A DNA stretch of 49,976 nt, taken from Polynucleobacter meluiroseus (lineage in GTDB: Bacteria > Pseudomonadota > Gammaproteobacteria > Burkholderiales > Burkholderiaceae). Position 1 is the first letter of the stretch, and each line of letters opens with the position of its first letter. The notes under the pieces were generated by a model. That model searched no databases. It was not told the origin of the DNA and was given only the letters and a program-made list of their open reading frames with translations. Below, one piece after another: positions 1 to 8,063 of the stretch. The position numbers and the translations under genes were made by a program. The stretch spans positions 1-49,976 of the forward strand of contig CAMDUR010000013.1 in assembly GCA_945879115.1 (NCBI GenBank). The letters run 5' to 3'.

Positions 1-231
1 GCATCGATTTTGGCATTAACCAGTTTGGATTTCTTGGGGCTGGGTGTGCCACCCGATACGGCGAGCTTAGGAGAGTTGCTCGCTCAAGGTAAGGCGAACT
101 TAGATGCATGGTGGATTTCTTTATCAACATTCTTGGTTTTAGCCATCACGCTCATGTTGTTAACTTTCATGGGTGATGCTTTAAGAGACGCTTTTGATAA
201 TCGCCGTTCAGCTGGAGAGATCAAGTCATGA
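1..231 (+). CDS. yejE: ABC transporter permease, C-terminal part (YejE-like)
   Basis: This is the last 76 codons of an inner-membrane permease; the frame is open at base 1, so the start lies outside the window. The stretch SLDFLGLGVPPDTASLGELL followed by AQGKANLDAWW is the conserved cytoplasmic loop and last extracytoplasmic part of OppC/DppC-type permeases, and its wording is closest to YejE of the YejABEF system, which imports oligopeptides and microcin C. One hydrophobic segment (about residues 36-55 of the visible part) is the final membrane helix. It overlaps the following ATPase gene by 4 bases (ATGA), so the two are translationally coupled. A dipeptide/oligopeptide permease of the Dpp/Opp type is the alternative; the fused double ATPase next door favours Yej. 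Confidence 0.85.
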   Translation, partial: ASILALTSLDFLGLGVPPDTASLGELLAQGKANLDAWWISLSTFLVLAITLMLLTFMGDALRDAFDNRRSAGEIKS

Positions 232-1871
232 GCGACCAAAATCAAATGCCTCTACTCAACATCCAAAACTTAAGCATTAAGTTTGGACGTAAAACAGTGG
301 TTAATGATTTAAGTTTAAGTATTGCTCCAGGTGAGCGATTGGCCATTGTTGGCGAATCTGGTTCTGGCAAAACTTTAACGGGTTTATCTCTGATTGGTTT
401 ATTGCCGGAGGCGGCTGAAGTCTCTGGAAAAATAGAACTCAGCTATCAAGACCAGCACCAAGCTCAAACCAATCAAAGCTCAACACACGACATCCTCAGC
501 ATGAGTGCCAAGGAGCTGCAGGCAATACGTGGCAAAGACATCGCCATGATTTTCCAGGAGCCTATGACTGCTCTTAATCCGCTCTACACGGTTGGTAATC
601 AAATCACGGAAGCTGTGCAATGCCATAACCCACTGTGGAGTAAGGTGGAGTGTCATGATCGTTCAGTGGCTCTTTTACAAAAAACCGGCATACCCAATCC
701 GTCAGAACGCTTTTCTTTTTATCCTCATCAGTTATCGGGTGGCCAACGTCAAAGAGCCATGATTGCGATGGCTTTGGCATGTCAACCTAAACTTTTAATT
801 GCGGATGAACCGACAACAGCACTTGATCCAAGTCTGCGTTTGCAGATTCTGGATCTATTAAAAGAACTGCAAGAGGATGCAAAGTCTCATGGCGGTATGG
901 CGGTTATTTTGATCACGCATGATCTCAATATGGTGCGCCATTTTGCAGAACGCGTTGGCGTGATGCATCAAGGTAAGTTATTAGAGTACGGTCCGACTGA
1001 GCAAGTATTTAACCATCCAGAGCATGCCTACACTGAAAGCCTAGTGCATAGCGAGCCCGTTAGAAACGTTATTCCGATTGTTCCAATTGCTCCGGTGTTA
1101 TTAAAAGCCCTTGATTTAACGGTGGCCTATCCTAAAGTAGGTGGTGGTCGATTCTTAACGGGATTCAAGAAGTTCTTAAGAGGTTTTCATTTTGCAGACC
1201 TATGGCATCAAGAATACGATGAGGTAGTGAAGAATATTGATCTGGATCTTCGTCAAGGCGAGACCCTTGGCTTAATCGGTGAGTCAGGTTCTGGCAAATC
1301 AACTCTAGCAATGGCTTTGCTCGGCCTGCTCGGGCAAACGGGTGCGAAAACATCAGGGCATGTTGAGATTTTGGGGCACGATTGGTTCAACATGTCTCAA
1401 AAAGAACGCCGCCCACTAAGAGCATCGTTTCAGGTCATTTTCCAAGATCCATTTGGATCACTTTCACCAAGAATGACGGTGGGTCAGATTGTGGGTGAGG
1501 GTCTTCTTTTGCATCAAGCAGATCTATCCGCTGAAGCGCTTAAGTCAAAAGTCATTGATGTTCTCAAAGAGGTCGGTTTGGATCGAACTGCCTTTAATCG
1601 ATACCCTCATGAGTTCTCTGGTGGACAAAGGCAGCGTATCGCCATTGCGAGGGCGCTTATCTTGAAGCCTCAAATATTGGTTTTAGATGAGCCCACATCT
1701 GCCCTAGATGTGACCATTCAGAGGCAGATTTTGGAGCTGTTGTCTGATTTACAGCACAAATACAATATGGCTTACCTGTTGATCAGTCACGATCTCAGCG
1801 TGGTCAATGCGATGTCTCATCGCGTCATTAGCTTGAAAAAAGGTATAAAAATCAAGGAAGAAGCCCTTTAA
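228..1871 (+). CDS. yejF: Peptide ABC transporter, fused double ATP-binding protein YejF
   Basis: This 547-residue protein carries two complete ABC ATPase domains in one chain and energises peptide uptake through the YejB/YejE permeases on the cytoplasmic face. Domain 1 has Walker A GESGSGKT, signature LSGGQRQR and Walker B LLIADEPTTALD. Domain 2 (from about residue 290) has GESGSGKS, FSGGQRQR and ILVLDEPTSALD. The tandem layout and the length of just under 550 residues fit YejF; in Opp and Dpp systems the two ATPases are separate genes. The start overlaps the permease stop. The domain 2 region before its Walker A contains the usual oligopeptide-transporter insertion. Glutathione importer GsiA has the same two-domain layout and is the main alternative. 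Confidence 0.88.
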   Translation: MSDQNQMPLLNIQNLSIKFGRKTVVNDLSLSIAPGERLAIVGESGSGKTLTGLSLIGLLPEAAEVSGKIELSYQDQHQAQTNQSSTHDILSMSAKELQAIRGKDIAMIFQEPMTALNPLYTVGNQITEAVQCHNPLWSKVECHDRSVALLQKTGIPNPSERFSFYPHQLSGGQRQRAMIAMALACQPKLLIADEPTTALDPSLRLQILDLLKELQEDAKSHGGMAVILITHDLNMVRHFAERVGVMHQGKLLEYGPTEQVFNHPEHAYTESLVHSEPVRNVIPIVPIAPVLLKALDLTVAYPKVGGGRFLTGFKKFLRGFHFADLWHQEYDEVVKNIDLDLRQGETLGLIGESGSGKSTLAMALLGLLGQTGAKTSGHVEILGHDWFNMSQKERRPLRASFQVIFQDPFGSLSPRMTVGQIVGEGLLLHQADLSAEALKSKVIDVLKEVGLDRTAFNRYPHEFSGGQRQRIAIARALILKPQILVLDEPTSALDVTIQRQILELLSDLQHKYNMAYLLISHDLSVVNAMSHRVISLKKGIKIKEEAL

Positions 1872-1882
1872 TCAGCATCAAA

Positions 1883-1910
1883 TTGACCTCATTTTGTCTT
1901 AGGTTACAAT
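1883..1910 (+). promoter_or_regulatory. Sigma70-type promoter of the NlpC/P60 gene
   Basis: TTGACC at 1883-1888 and TACAAT at 1905-1910 are separated by 16 bases. The predicted +1 is near 1917, only two bases before the ATG at 1919, so the transcript would have practically no leader. A stop codon in frame at 1910-1912 rules out a longer upstream start, and the next in-frame ATG lies inside the signal peptide. Confidence 0.75.
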
Positions 1911-1918
1911 AGCCCCTT

Positions 1919-2608
1919 ATGTCAAAAGCCTCACATTCCTTATTTGCAGCCCTCATCTTGCTTGCCTCTTTGCAGGCAGGTCAGGCTATGGCGCAAACGG
2001 TTGACCGTTCAAATGGCGATACAAACAGTCCAATGAATCAATCCGGCAATGCATTGACTGAGCCAAATACAAGTTTAGAAGCACCGAGTCGATTCAAGAC
2101 AGTCACTAATAAGTTAACGAGCAGCGTCAACAGCATGAGCGCTTCTGTTGTTGGTGGTACCGAATCATTAATCGATAACGCCATGCAGTTGATTGGTGTT
2201 CGTTATCGTTGGGGTGGTAATACCCCACAAAGCGGTTTAGATTGCAGCGGTTTTGTGCGTTATGTATTTAACGACACATTTGGCTTTTTGCTCCCACGCA
2301 AATCTTCACAAATGAGCAAAGTGGGACTAGTAGTTGGTAAGGAAGAATTGCGTCCGGGTGACCTCGTATTCTTTAACACCATGCGCCATGCTTTCTCTCA
2401 CGTAGGAATCTACGTTGGTGACAACAAATTTATTCATGCGCCATCAAAAGGCAAATCAATCCGTGTTGACGACATGACCAAGGTTTATTGGGAAAAGCGT
2501 TACAACGGTGCTCGCCGCATGGAAGGTTTCGAAGCTTTAAATGATGAGCAGCGTATCCAACTCTTAAATGACTTCCAAGATCGTTTAGATAACACCGGTA
2601 AACTTTAA
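1919..2608 (+). CDS. Secreted NlpC/P60 family cysteine peptidase
   Basis: A 229-residue exported cell-wall hydrolase. Residues 1-25 form a signal peptide ending AMAQ. A Ser/Asn/Thr-rich linker follows, and the NlpC/P60 domain occupies about residues 82-205. The catalytic Cys is C109 in LDCSGF, the His is H161 in HVGIYVG and the third polar residue is H173 in FIHAP. Members of this family cut peptide bonds in the peptidoglycan stem peptide, often the D-Glu to diaminopimelate bond; the exact bond here cannot be read from sequence. It has its own promoter and ends at a perfect palindromic terminator. A shorter lipoprotein paralogue with the same motifs is encoded at 25459-25950. Confidence 0.88.
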   Translation: MSKASHSLFAALILLASLQAGQAMAQTVDRSNGDTNSPMNQSGNALTEPNTSLEAPSRFKTVTNKLTSSVNSMSASVVGGTESLIDNAMQLIGVRYRWGGNTPQSGLDCSGFVRYVFNDTFGFLLPRKSSQMSKVGLVVGKEELRPGDLVFFNTMRHAFSHVGIYVGDNKFIHAPSKGKSIRVDDMTKVYWEKRYNGARRMEGFEALNDEQRIQLLNDFQDRLDNTGKL

Positions 2609-2631
2609 TTTCGATTGAAGTCTATCCCAAT

Positions 2632-2659
2632 AAAAAAGACCTTCTAGAAGGTCTTTTTT
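2632..2659. terminator. Bidirectional intrinsic terminator
   Basis: A perfect 28-base palindrome lies between two convergent genes. The arm is AAAAAAGACCTTCT, so both strands give a GC-containing stem followed by six T. It can end transcription of the NlpC/P60 gene on the plus strand and of the patatin gene on the minus strand. Confidence 0.9.
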
Positions 2660-2679
2660 ATATCTGTTATCTAACAAAA

Positions 2680-3648
2680 CTATCGCATACCTAATTTTGA
2701 TTTAATTTGATCCATCTGTAAAAGAGTAGCTTCTTCACCAGCAAGGATGGCATTGTTTCTAGACTTAAAGTCAGTACCTCTCATGCCTTTCAGTGCTGGG
2801 CGAATCACTACTTGGGCGCGCTCTAATTCAAATTGATCAATACTTTGCCCCATGATGGAGATGGTTTGAAGAATGATGCCAACCGTGCCGCTGCTATCTT
2901 GACTGCTGGGTTCGGTTGAGATATTCACGGCAATTATAAAATCGGCCCCCATTTGTGATGCGTACCTAACAGGCACTGGGGAAACCAAACCACCATCCAC
3001 GTATTCACGACCATTAATAATGGTGGGTTGAAAAATACTTGGAATACTGCATGAGGCACGAACAGCTTGACCCATGTCACCTCTTTGGAAAAGTACACCT
3101 TGTCCTGTTTTTAAATCTGTTGCAACAATGCCCAAAGGAATCGGCGTATTTTCGATCGGTTGGTTTTTGACCAAGCGGTTCACCATGCTCTGCAACGCAT
3201 CACCTTTAATCATGCCGCCAAATTTGCCCGAGAAGGGCAGAGCCCAATCGGTGATCGATGCCTCATCTAAAGTCAGAGCAAGTCGGTTAAGTTCTGTACC
3301 TCTATAACCTGAGGCATACAAAGCAGCAATCACACTTCCCGCACTTGTACCTACTACCAAATCGGGTTTGATACCATTCGCCTCTAATGCTTTGATCACA
3401 CCAATATGAGCAAAACCACGTGCAGCGCCACCGCCAAGTGCCAGACCAATCACAGGTTTTTTAGGACTTACAGTACTGCAAGCTGATAAACCAGCCAGAC
3501 TTAATGAGCCCAAACTGATCAGGGTCAAGAAACTTCTTCGAGAAGTGTGGTAATCTACATGAGAATTATTCTCATTAAGACCATTTAGATCAATGATTTC
3601 GTTTTGGGTGAGAAGACCAGATTTATTTTTACGGAGATGTTTGTTCAT
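2680..3648 (-). CDS. Patatin-like phospholipase, probable Tat-type lipoprotein
   Basis: A 322-residue serine lipid hydrolase of the RssA/NTE patatin group. It shows the oxyanion motif GGGAARG at 72-78, the nucleophile motif GTSAG (Ser102) and the catalytic DGG (Asp218). The N-terminus is unusual: about 35 polar residues come before SRRSFL (residues 36-41), a twin-arginine motif, then a hydrophobic stretch and a lipobox LSAC (Cys57). This points to export by Tat and lipid anchoring. The ATG at 3648 is the only conventional start upstream of the RR motif, but it has no Shine-Dalgarno sequence at the usual distance. Its start codon overlaps the start codon of the divergent iron-binding protein gene inside one CATG. 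A Fur-box-like palindrome lies within its first codons. Confidence 0.85.
   Translation of the reverse strand: MNKHLRKNKSGLLTQNEIIDLNGLNENNSHVDYHTSRRSFLTLISLGSLSLAGLSACSTVSPKKPVIGLALGGGAARGFAHIGVIKALEANGIKPDLVVGTSAGSVIAALYASGYRGTELNRLALTLDEASITDWALPFSGKFGGMIKGDALQSMVNRLVKNQPIENTPIPLGIVATDLKTGQGVLFQRGDMGQAVRASCSIPSIFQPTIINGREYVDGGLVSPVPVRYASQMGADFIIAVNISTEPSSQDSSGTVGIILQTISIMGQSIDQFELERAQVVIRPALKGMRGTDFKSRNNAILAGEEATLLQMDQIKSKLGMR
3559..3575. promoter_or_regulatory. Fur-box-like operator
   Basis: A perfect 17-base palindrome with core TGAGAATTATTCTCA (3560-3574). It has the 7-1-7 architecture of Fur sites (TGATAAT-N-ATTATCA) with one substitution per half. It lies about 70 bases upstream of the ferric-iron binding protein start, where a promoter is expected, and inside the beginning of the divergent patatin gene. 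A weak candidate promoter for the iron gene has -35 TTCTCA at 3569 and -10 AATGAT at 3592; it would overlap the box. Confidence 0.75.
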
Positions 3649-4708
3649 GTTTTTTACTAAAAAATCCTTATGGCTCGCAAAGGTTGCAATGGCCTTGGCT
3701 GCTGGTATGGCTACTTCAATGCCAGCATTATCTCAGCCTTCTGGTGTTTTGAATTTATATTCTGCAAGACATTACCAGACTGATGAGGCGCTCTATGCTG
3801 AGTTTACTCAGCAAACAGGTATCAAGATCAACCGCATTGAGGCTGATGACAACGCTTTGTTTGAGCGCTTACGCAGTGAAGGTAAGAATAGTCCTGCTGA
3901 TGTGATCTTGATGGTAGATGCTGCAAGATTATGGCGTGCTCAAGTGGAAGGCTTGTTTCAGCCCATTCAATCAAAAATCTTAGAGTCACGCATTCCTAAA
4001 AATCTCAGATCAAATGATGAGGGTCAGGGCAGTCAGTGGTTTGGTTTTTCAACTCGAGCCCGCATGATTATTTTTAACAAAGCAACAGTTCGATCCTCAG
4101 ATGTCGACACTTATGAAAAGTTAGCCGATCCTATTAATAAGGGTAAGGTGTGTACACGTTCAGGGTCACATCCTTATATGTTGTCAATGATTGGTGCGAT
4201 GTATGAGCGTTCTGGTGAAGCAAAAACAGAAGCCTGGGCCAAATCAATGGTTTCTAATATGGCAAGATCCCCTAAGGGTGGAGATACCGATCAGATCAAA
4301 GGTGTTGCATCTGGTGAGTGCGGTGTGGCTCTAACGAACTCTTATTACTTGGCACGCCTCATGCGCTCATCGAAGCCAGAAGACCAGGCCATCATTTCAA
4401 AAATTTCTTGGGTTTGGCCTAACCAATCAACATCAGGGACTCATATGAACGTTGCGGGTGGGGCTGTGGCTAAAAATGCACCCAATAAAGCGGCCGCCAT
4501 TAAGTTCCTTGAGTATCTGGCGAGTGATCAAGCTCAGCGCTACTTTGCTGATGGTAATAATGAGTGGCCGGCAGTTAAATCTGTGAAGACCAATAATCCA
4601 GCACTTAATCAGTGGGGAAAGTTTAAAGAAGAGACAATTTCTATTAGTGCAATTGGTACAAATCAAATTTATGCACAAAAAATCTTAGATAGAGTGTCCT
4701 ACAAGTAA
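3647..4708 (+). CDS. Ferric iron ABC transporter substrate-binding protein (FbpA/FutA type)
   Basis: A 353-residue periplasmic binding protein. The signal peptide is MFFTKKSLWLAKV to about ALSQ (residue 30). The mature part starts with VLNLYSARHYQTD, and NSYYLARL at 231-238 supplies the paired tyrosines that coordinate Fe(III) in FbpA/FutA proteins. The ATG at 3647 is chosen over one 54 bases upstream because it begins a proper signal peptide and has GGAG at 3633-3636. No permease or ATPase gene follows, so it is an orphan binding protein in this window. The Fur-box-like palindrome upstream fits repression by iron. Its start codon overlaps that of the divergent patatin gene. Confidence 0.88.
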   Translation: MFFTKKSLWLAKVAMALAAGMATSMPALSQPSGVLNLYSARHYQTDEALYAEFTQQTGIKINRIEADDNALFERLRSEGKNSPADVILMVDAARLWRAQVEGLFQPIQSKILESRIPKNLRSNDEGQGSQWFGFSTRARMIIFNKATVRSSDVDTYEKLADPINKGKVCTRSGSHPYMLSMIGAMYERSGEAKTEAWAKSMVSNMARSPKGGDTDQIKGVASGECGVALTNSYYLARLMRSSKPEDQAIISKISWVWPNQSTSGTHMNVAGGAVAKNAPNKAAAIKFLEYLASDQAQRYFADGNNEWPAVKSVKTNNPALNQWGKFKEETISISAIGTNQIYAQKILDRVSYK

Positions 4709-4722
4709 AAAGAAAGCCTAGA

Positions 4723-4755
4723 ATCGCAGGCTAAGATGAATTTAAAGCCTGCGAT
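4723..4755 (+). promoter_or_regulatory. Hairpin between the iron-binding gene and the SafE-like gene
   Basis: ATCGCAGGCT (4723-4732) and AGCCTGCGAT (4746-4755) form a perfect 10-bp stem with a 13-base loop. The loop contains the ATG at 4736. A third copy of AGCCT at 4715-4719 could pair with AGGCT instead. No T-run follows, so it is not a classic terminator. It may stabilise the upstream mRNA end or restrict translation of the next frame. Confidence 0.5.
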
Positions 4756-5221
4756 CCTTCCAAGTGTCAGTGATAGTTGTTATCACTGTGGTGGCGACTT
4801 AAGCTCTGATAGCTCTTATCGAGCTGAATTAGGTGGGGTCTCGGAACTAGCATTGCAAAAAAACAGTTCAAGTGGCTATTTACCCCGATTTCTAAGTGGT
4901 TTGGCGTGGGGCTTGATTCCTTGTGGCTTGATTTATAGCGTTTTACCGCTGGCCTTTTTATCAGGAGATCCACTTTCTGGTTTATTGCTCATGCTTGCCT
5001 TTGGATTGGGAACTTTACCCAATTTATTACTGATTTCGGGGCTCTCTGCGCGCCTAGCAGGGTGGGGGCACCAAAGTTGGGCAAGCTATTTGGCGGCTTC
5101 TTTGATGATATCCACCGGTTTGATTGGTTTGTATAGGGCTTTCACACTTCCTGAGGCTCTTTTAAAAGGAGGCTTTTGTTTTAGCTCCACTTTGATCTAC
5201 AATATGGCTCTAATCGGTTAA
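4736..5221 (+). CDS. SafE/TauE-like membrane protein, probably N-terminally shortened
   Basis: A 161-residue frame. From about residue 50 it reads SGLAWGLIPCGLIYSVLPLA, then a glycine- and leucine-rich helix MLAFGLGTLPNLLLISG and a third helix near residues 117-133. This is the C-terminal half of the COG2836/SafE family of small-molecule exporters, which normally have about six helices in 220-250 residues. The first three helices are missing. The remaining N-terminus is polar with CYHCGG at 15-20, like the central loop of some relatives. The preceding gene ends naturally only 27 bases upstream, so no missing part sits nearby. It may be a deletion remnant or a half-size protein. Start choice is uncertain because the ATG lies in a hairpin loop. 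Confidence 0.6.
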   Translation: MNLKPAILPSVSDSCYHCGGDLSSDSSYRAELGGVSELALQKNSSSGYLPRFLSGLAWGLIPCGLIYSVLPLAFLSGDPLSGLLLMLAFGLGTLPNLLLISGLSARLAGWGHQSWASYLAASLMISTGLIGLYRAFTLPEALLKGGFCFSSTLIYNMALIG

Positions 5222-5301
5222 TAAGCAATATATGAATGTTCGGTGTCTAAATACCGTTCGTCCTTAACCCTAATATAAATACGTTTCCCCTTTCTTAAAA
5301 T

Positions 5302-5991
5302 ATGAATCCTGAACAGCTCAAGCTGGTGCTTGAAACTGCACTCTTATGTGCAGACGAGCCAATGACAATTAATGACTTACGTCGTTTATTTATGGAAGAA
5401 ATTCCTTTCGAAGAAATTAAAAGTGCACTTACTGATATTCAGACCGATTGGGCTGAAAAAGGGATGGAGCTACTAGAGTTGGCGACCGGATGGCGTTTTC
5501 AAAGTCGTCTTAACATGCGCGAATTCTTAGATCGCTTAACACCTGAGAAACCACCCAAGTACTCCCGTGCTGTGATGGAGACCTTAGCGATCATTGCTTA
5601 CCGTCAACCAGTGACTCGTGGCGAGATTGAAGAGATTCGTGGCGTGACAGTCAGCTCCAACATCGTTAAGCAACTAGAAGATCGTGGTTGGATTGAGGTA
5701 GTGGGTCATAAAGAAACAGTGGGTCGCCCAGGTCTTTACGCTACCACTAGACAATTCTTAAACGACTTAAGTTTGACAACTTTGCAAGAATTACCACTGC
5801 TCGATGATGCCGATGCTCAAGCTGAATCCTTGGCTCAAAAAGTGATGGAGTTCGAAGGCGAGCATCCTGAATTCAAAGATGCTATTGCATCAAATGAACA
5901 AGAAGTAACTGATGTAGTAGATACATCAGAAGCAACTCAAGCAGCTGAAGAAAAATCATCAGTTGATAACCAGAATAACGATAAAGCCTAA
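5302..5991 (+). CDS. scpB: Segregation and condensation protein B
   Basis: A 229-residue ScpB, the winged-helix kleisin-associated subunit that works with ScpA and SMC (or the MksB/MukB equivalents) in chromosome compaction. Two winged-helix domains occupy roughly residues 1-160; the second contains [20 protein letters not shown] and [11 protein letters not shown], which are strongly conserved. The last 60 residues are acidic and Gln/Ser-rich and probably disordered. No Shine-Dalgarno sequence is visible before the ATG. It overlaps rluB by one base (TAATG), an arrangement that couples the two genes. ScpA is not adjacent in this window. Confidence 0.93.
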   Translation: MNPEQLKLVLETALLCADEPMTINDLRRLFMEEIPFEEIKSALTDIQTDWAEKGMELLELATGWRFQSRLNMREFLDRLTPEKPPKYSRAVMETLAIIAYRQPVTRGEIEEIRGVTVSSNIVKQLEDRGWIEVVGHKETVGRPGLYATTRQFLNDLSLTTLQELPLLDDADAQAESLAQKVMEFEGEHPEFKDAIASNEQEVTDVVDTSEATQAAEEKSSVDNQNNDKA

Positions 5992-8000
5992 TGACAACAC
6001 CTGAATTTGAATCTGAACAACCGGCATCATCTGATAGTCCCCCTGAAGAGGGCGGCGTTCCGCGTAAACGAGTCAGTCGTAGTCCCTATAACAAGACACG
6101 TAAGCCACGTGCTAATCCCGAACAAGCTGAACAGTCAGATGTGAGTGATGCATCCTCTTCAGTAACGAGCGATGACTCAATCGCACCTGCTGTTATTGCT
6201 GATGGTGGTGAAGGTCATTCTGAAGGCGAATCAAATAATCAATCAAGACCACCTAGACAAAATCAAGGTCGCAATGGCCCTCGTGCTCAAAGAGGTAAGC
6301 CTCAACGGGGTGCTGATAGATCTGGTCGTGGCGAGCGTCCACCAAGAGATCCACAAGAACAAAAACCACCTAAAGTAGATCCATTACTAGCTGAAGAGAG
6401 TAATGCGCTTTTTGCTTCTGTAGTTTCTGGAGAATTTGATGCTTCTTTAGATGCGCCTGAAATTGAGTCTGAAGTAACTCATGACATGGTGGCTCAAGCT
6501 TTAGCGGATATTGAGGCAGAAGACCATAACTCTGAAGGTAATGATAAAGAGTCAAGTAGTGATGAAGACATGATGCCTGGTTTGCAATTCTCAAGCGTTG
6601 ATGAATTGCCGCTCAGTTTGCGTGATGAGGTTTGGTCTGATCTGGATGACGTTGAAGATGATCTAGATGACGACACCGTCAAGCTTCACAAAGTATTAGC
6701 AGACGCTGGTATGGGTTCTCGCAGAGATATGGAAGACCTGATTATCCAGGGTCGAGTTTCTGTGAATGGTATGCCAGCGCATATTGGACAGCGTGTTGGT
6801 CCAACAGACCAAGTTCGTATCAACGGCAAGATGGTTCACCGCAAAATTCAGACGAAGCCACCAAGAGTGATCCTCTATCACAAACCCGCTGGCGAAATTG
6901 TGAGTCAATCCGATCCTGAGGGTCGCCCAACTGTTTTTGATCGTTTACCAAAAGCCAAATCAGGTCGCTGGATTGCAGTAGGTCGTCTAGACTTTAATAC
7001 AGAAGGATTGCTCTTATTTACTACTTCTGGAGAATTAGCAAACCGCTTGATGCATCCTCGTTATGGTGTGGAGCGTGAGTACGCAGCGCGTATTTTGGGC
7101 GATTTAGATGCTGAACAAGAAAAGTTGTTAAAAACAGGCATTACTCTAGATGATGGTGTCGCTAAATTTTTACGCTTAGTAAGTGGTGGCGGTGAAGGTG
7201 CTAACCGTTGGTACCACGTTGCTTTGACTGAGGGACGGAATCGAGAAGTTCGCCGCATGTTTGAAGCAGTGGGCCATATTGTTTCTCGCTTGATCAGAAC
7301 TCGTTACGGTTTATTTGTTTTACCTCCAAGACTGCGTCGCGGTCGCTGGGAAGAAGTCCCAAGTGATCAAATTGTGCAACTCATGAAAGTAGCTGGTTTA
7401 AAAGTTCCTCAGGGTATGGGCGAAAAATTCCGTCGTGATCCTAGAGAGGGCGGTAATCGTGCGCCAAGTGAACATAGTGGTGGTCAACCAGATCCTATGC
7501 AAACTTCAGTTTCTTACTGGGGCTCTAAGGATGCTTTACGCCAAGCTTCACCAACTACCCGTGGTTTTACTCAAGGGCATGCCTCTGAAAAGAGTAGTAA
7601 CTACAAAGGCAAAAATCCTGGACGTTCAGGTGGTCAGCATGCCGGAAGACCCGGTGGTGGTAGAGGACCTGGCGGTCAAGATCGTGGCCAAGGTGGATAT
7701 GCTGGTGGATCTAGTGCTGGCAGAGGACCTAGAGGTCCCGGTGGACAAGATCGAGGGCAAGGCGGCCAAGGTGGCCAAAGTGGTCAAGGAAATCAAGGGT
7801 CTGGACAGCGTCGTGATGAGGATAGCCAAGCAGGCGTTCACCACGGTAGCGGGTTTGCTGGCGGAGATAAGCCTCGTTCAGGGCAAAGATTTGGTAAAAA
7901 AGGTCCAGGCCAAGGCCCATCAAGAGGTGGTCCAGGCCAAAATAGGGGCCCAGGCGGTAGGCCAGCTGCTAAATTTGGTAAGAAATTCACGAAAAGCTAA
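5991..8000 (+). CDS. rluB: 23S rRNA pseudouridine synthase RluB with long disordered tails
   Basis: Modifies a uridine of helix 89 in 23S rRNA (U2605 in E. coli). The enzyme core is standard: an S4 RNA-binding domain ([16 protein letters not shown], about 231-285), then the RsuA-type catalytic domain with the Asp in [13 protein letters not shown] near residue 334 and [14 protein letters not shown] near 420. The protein is 669 residues, more than twice E. coli RluB (291). The extra length is a 230-residue acidic and Arg/Gly-containing N-terminal region and a C-terminal tail of about 200 residues built from [15 protein letters not shown] and similar repeats ending in a Lys-rich patch. The repeats also open a long alternative frame on the same strand (7435-8004), judged a compositional shadow. 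Confidence 0.93.
   Translation: MTTPEFESEQPASSDSPPEEGGVPRKRVSRSPYNKTRKPRANPEQAEQSDVSDASSSVTSDDSIAPAVIADGGEGHSEGESNNQSRPPRQNQGRNGPRAQRGKPQRGADRSGRGERPPRDPQEQKPPKVDPLLAEESNALFASVVSGEFDASLDAPEIESEVTHDMVAQALADIEAEDHNSEGNDKESSSDEDMMPGLQFSSVDELPLSLRDEVWSDLDDVEDDLDDDTVKLHKVLADAGMGSRRDMEDLIIQGRVSVNGMPAHIGQRVGPTDQVRINGKMVHRKIQTKPPRVILYHKPAGEIVSQSDPEGRPTVFDRLPKAKSGRWIAVGRLDFNTEGLLLFTTSGELANRLMHPRYGVEREYAARILGDLDAEQEKLLKTGITLDDGVAKFLRLVSGGGEGANRWYHVALTEGRNREVRRMFEAVGHIVSRLIRTRYGLFVLPPRLRRGRWEEVPSDQIVQLMKVAGLKVPQGMGEKFRRDPREGGNRAPSEHSGGQPDPMQTSVSYWGSKDALRQASPTTRGFTQGHASEKSSNYKGKNPGRSGGQHAGRPGGGRGPGGQDRGQGGYAGGSSAGRGPRGPGGQDRGQGGQGGQSGQGNQGSGQRRDEDSQAGVHHGSGFAGGDKPRSGQRFGKKGPGQGPSRGGPGQNRGPGGRPAAKFGKKFTKS
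7620..7960 (+). repeat. Gly-Gln-Arg coding repeats in the rluB tail
   Basis: An imperfect tandem array of GGT/GGC/CAA/AGA codons encoding GGQDRGQGG-, GRGPGG- and GPGQ-type units. Near-identical DNA stretches such as GGTCAAGATCGTGGCCAAGG and GGACAAGATCGAGGGCAAGG recur, which could allow slippage and length variation of the tail. Confidence 0.7.
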
Positions 8001-8028
8001 TTAAATAGGGGTTTCTAGGGAACATTCC

Positions 8029-8057
8029 TTGGCAGTCAAGGTAAATTCCTATATAAT
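8029..8057 (+). promoter_or_regulatory. Strong sigma70 promoter of the rimP-nusA-infB operon
   Basis: TTGGCA (8029-8034) and TATAAT (8052-8057) are separated by 17 bases, close to the consensus. The predicted +1 is near 8064. It lies in the 174-base gap after rluB and leaves a leader of about 110 bases before rimP. Confidence 0.88.
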
Positions 8058-8063
8058 TCTGTT

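Noticed and set aside
7435..8004. A 189-codon frame on the plus strand overlapping the rluB tail in another frame
   Set aside because: Its composition (Val, Lys, Ala, Asp) follows from the GGT/CAA/GAT repeats of the rluB tail read one base off; no conserved domain or ribosome-binding site is seen.
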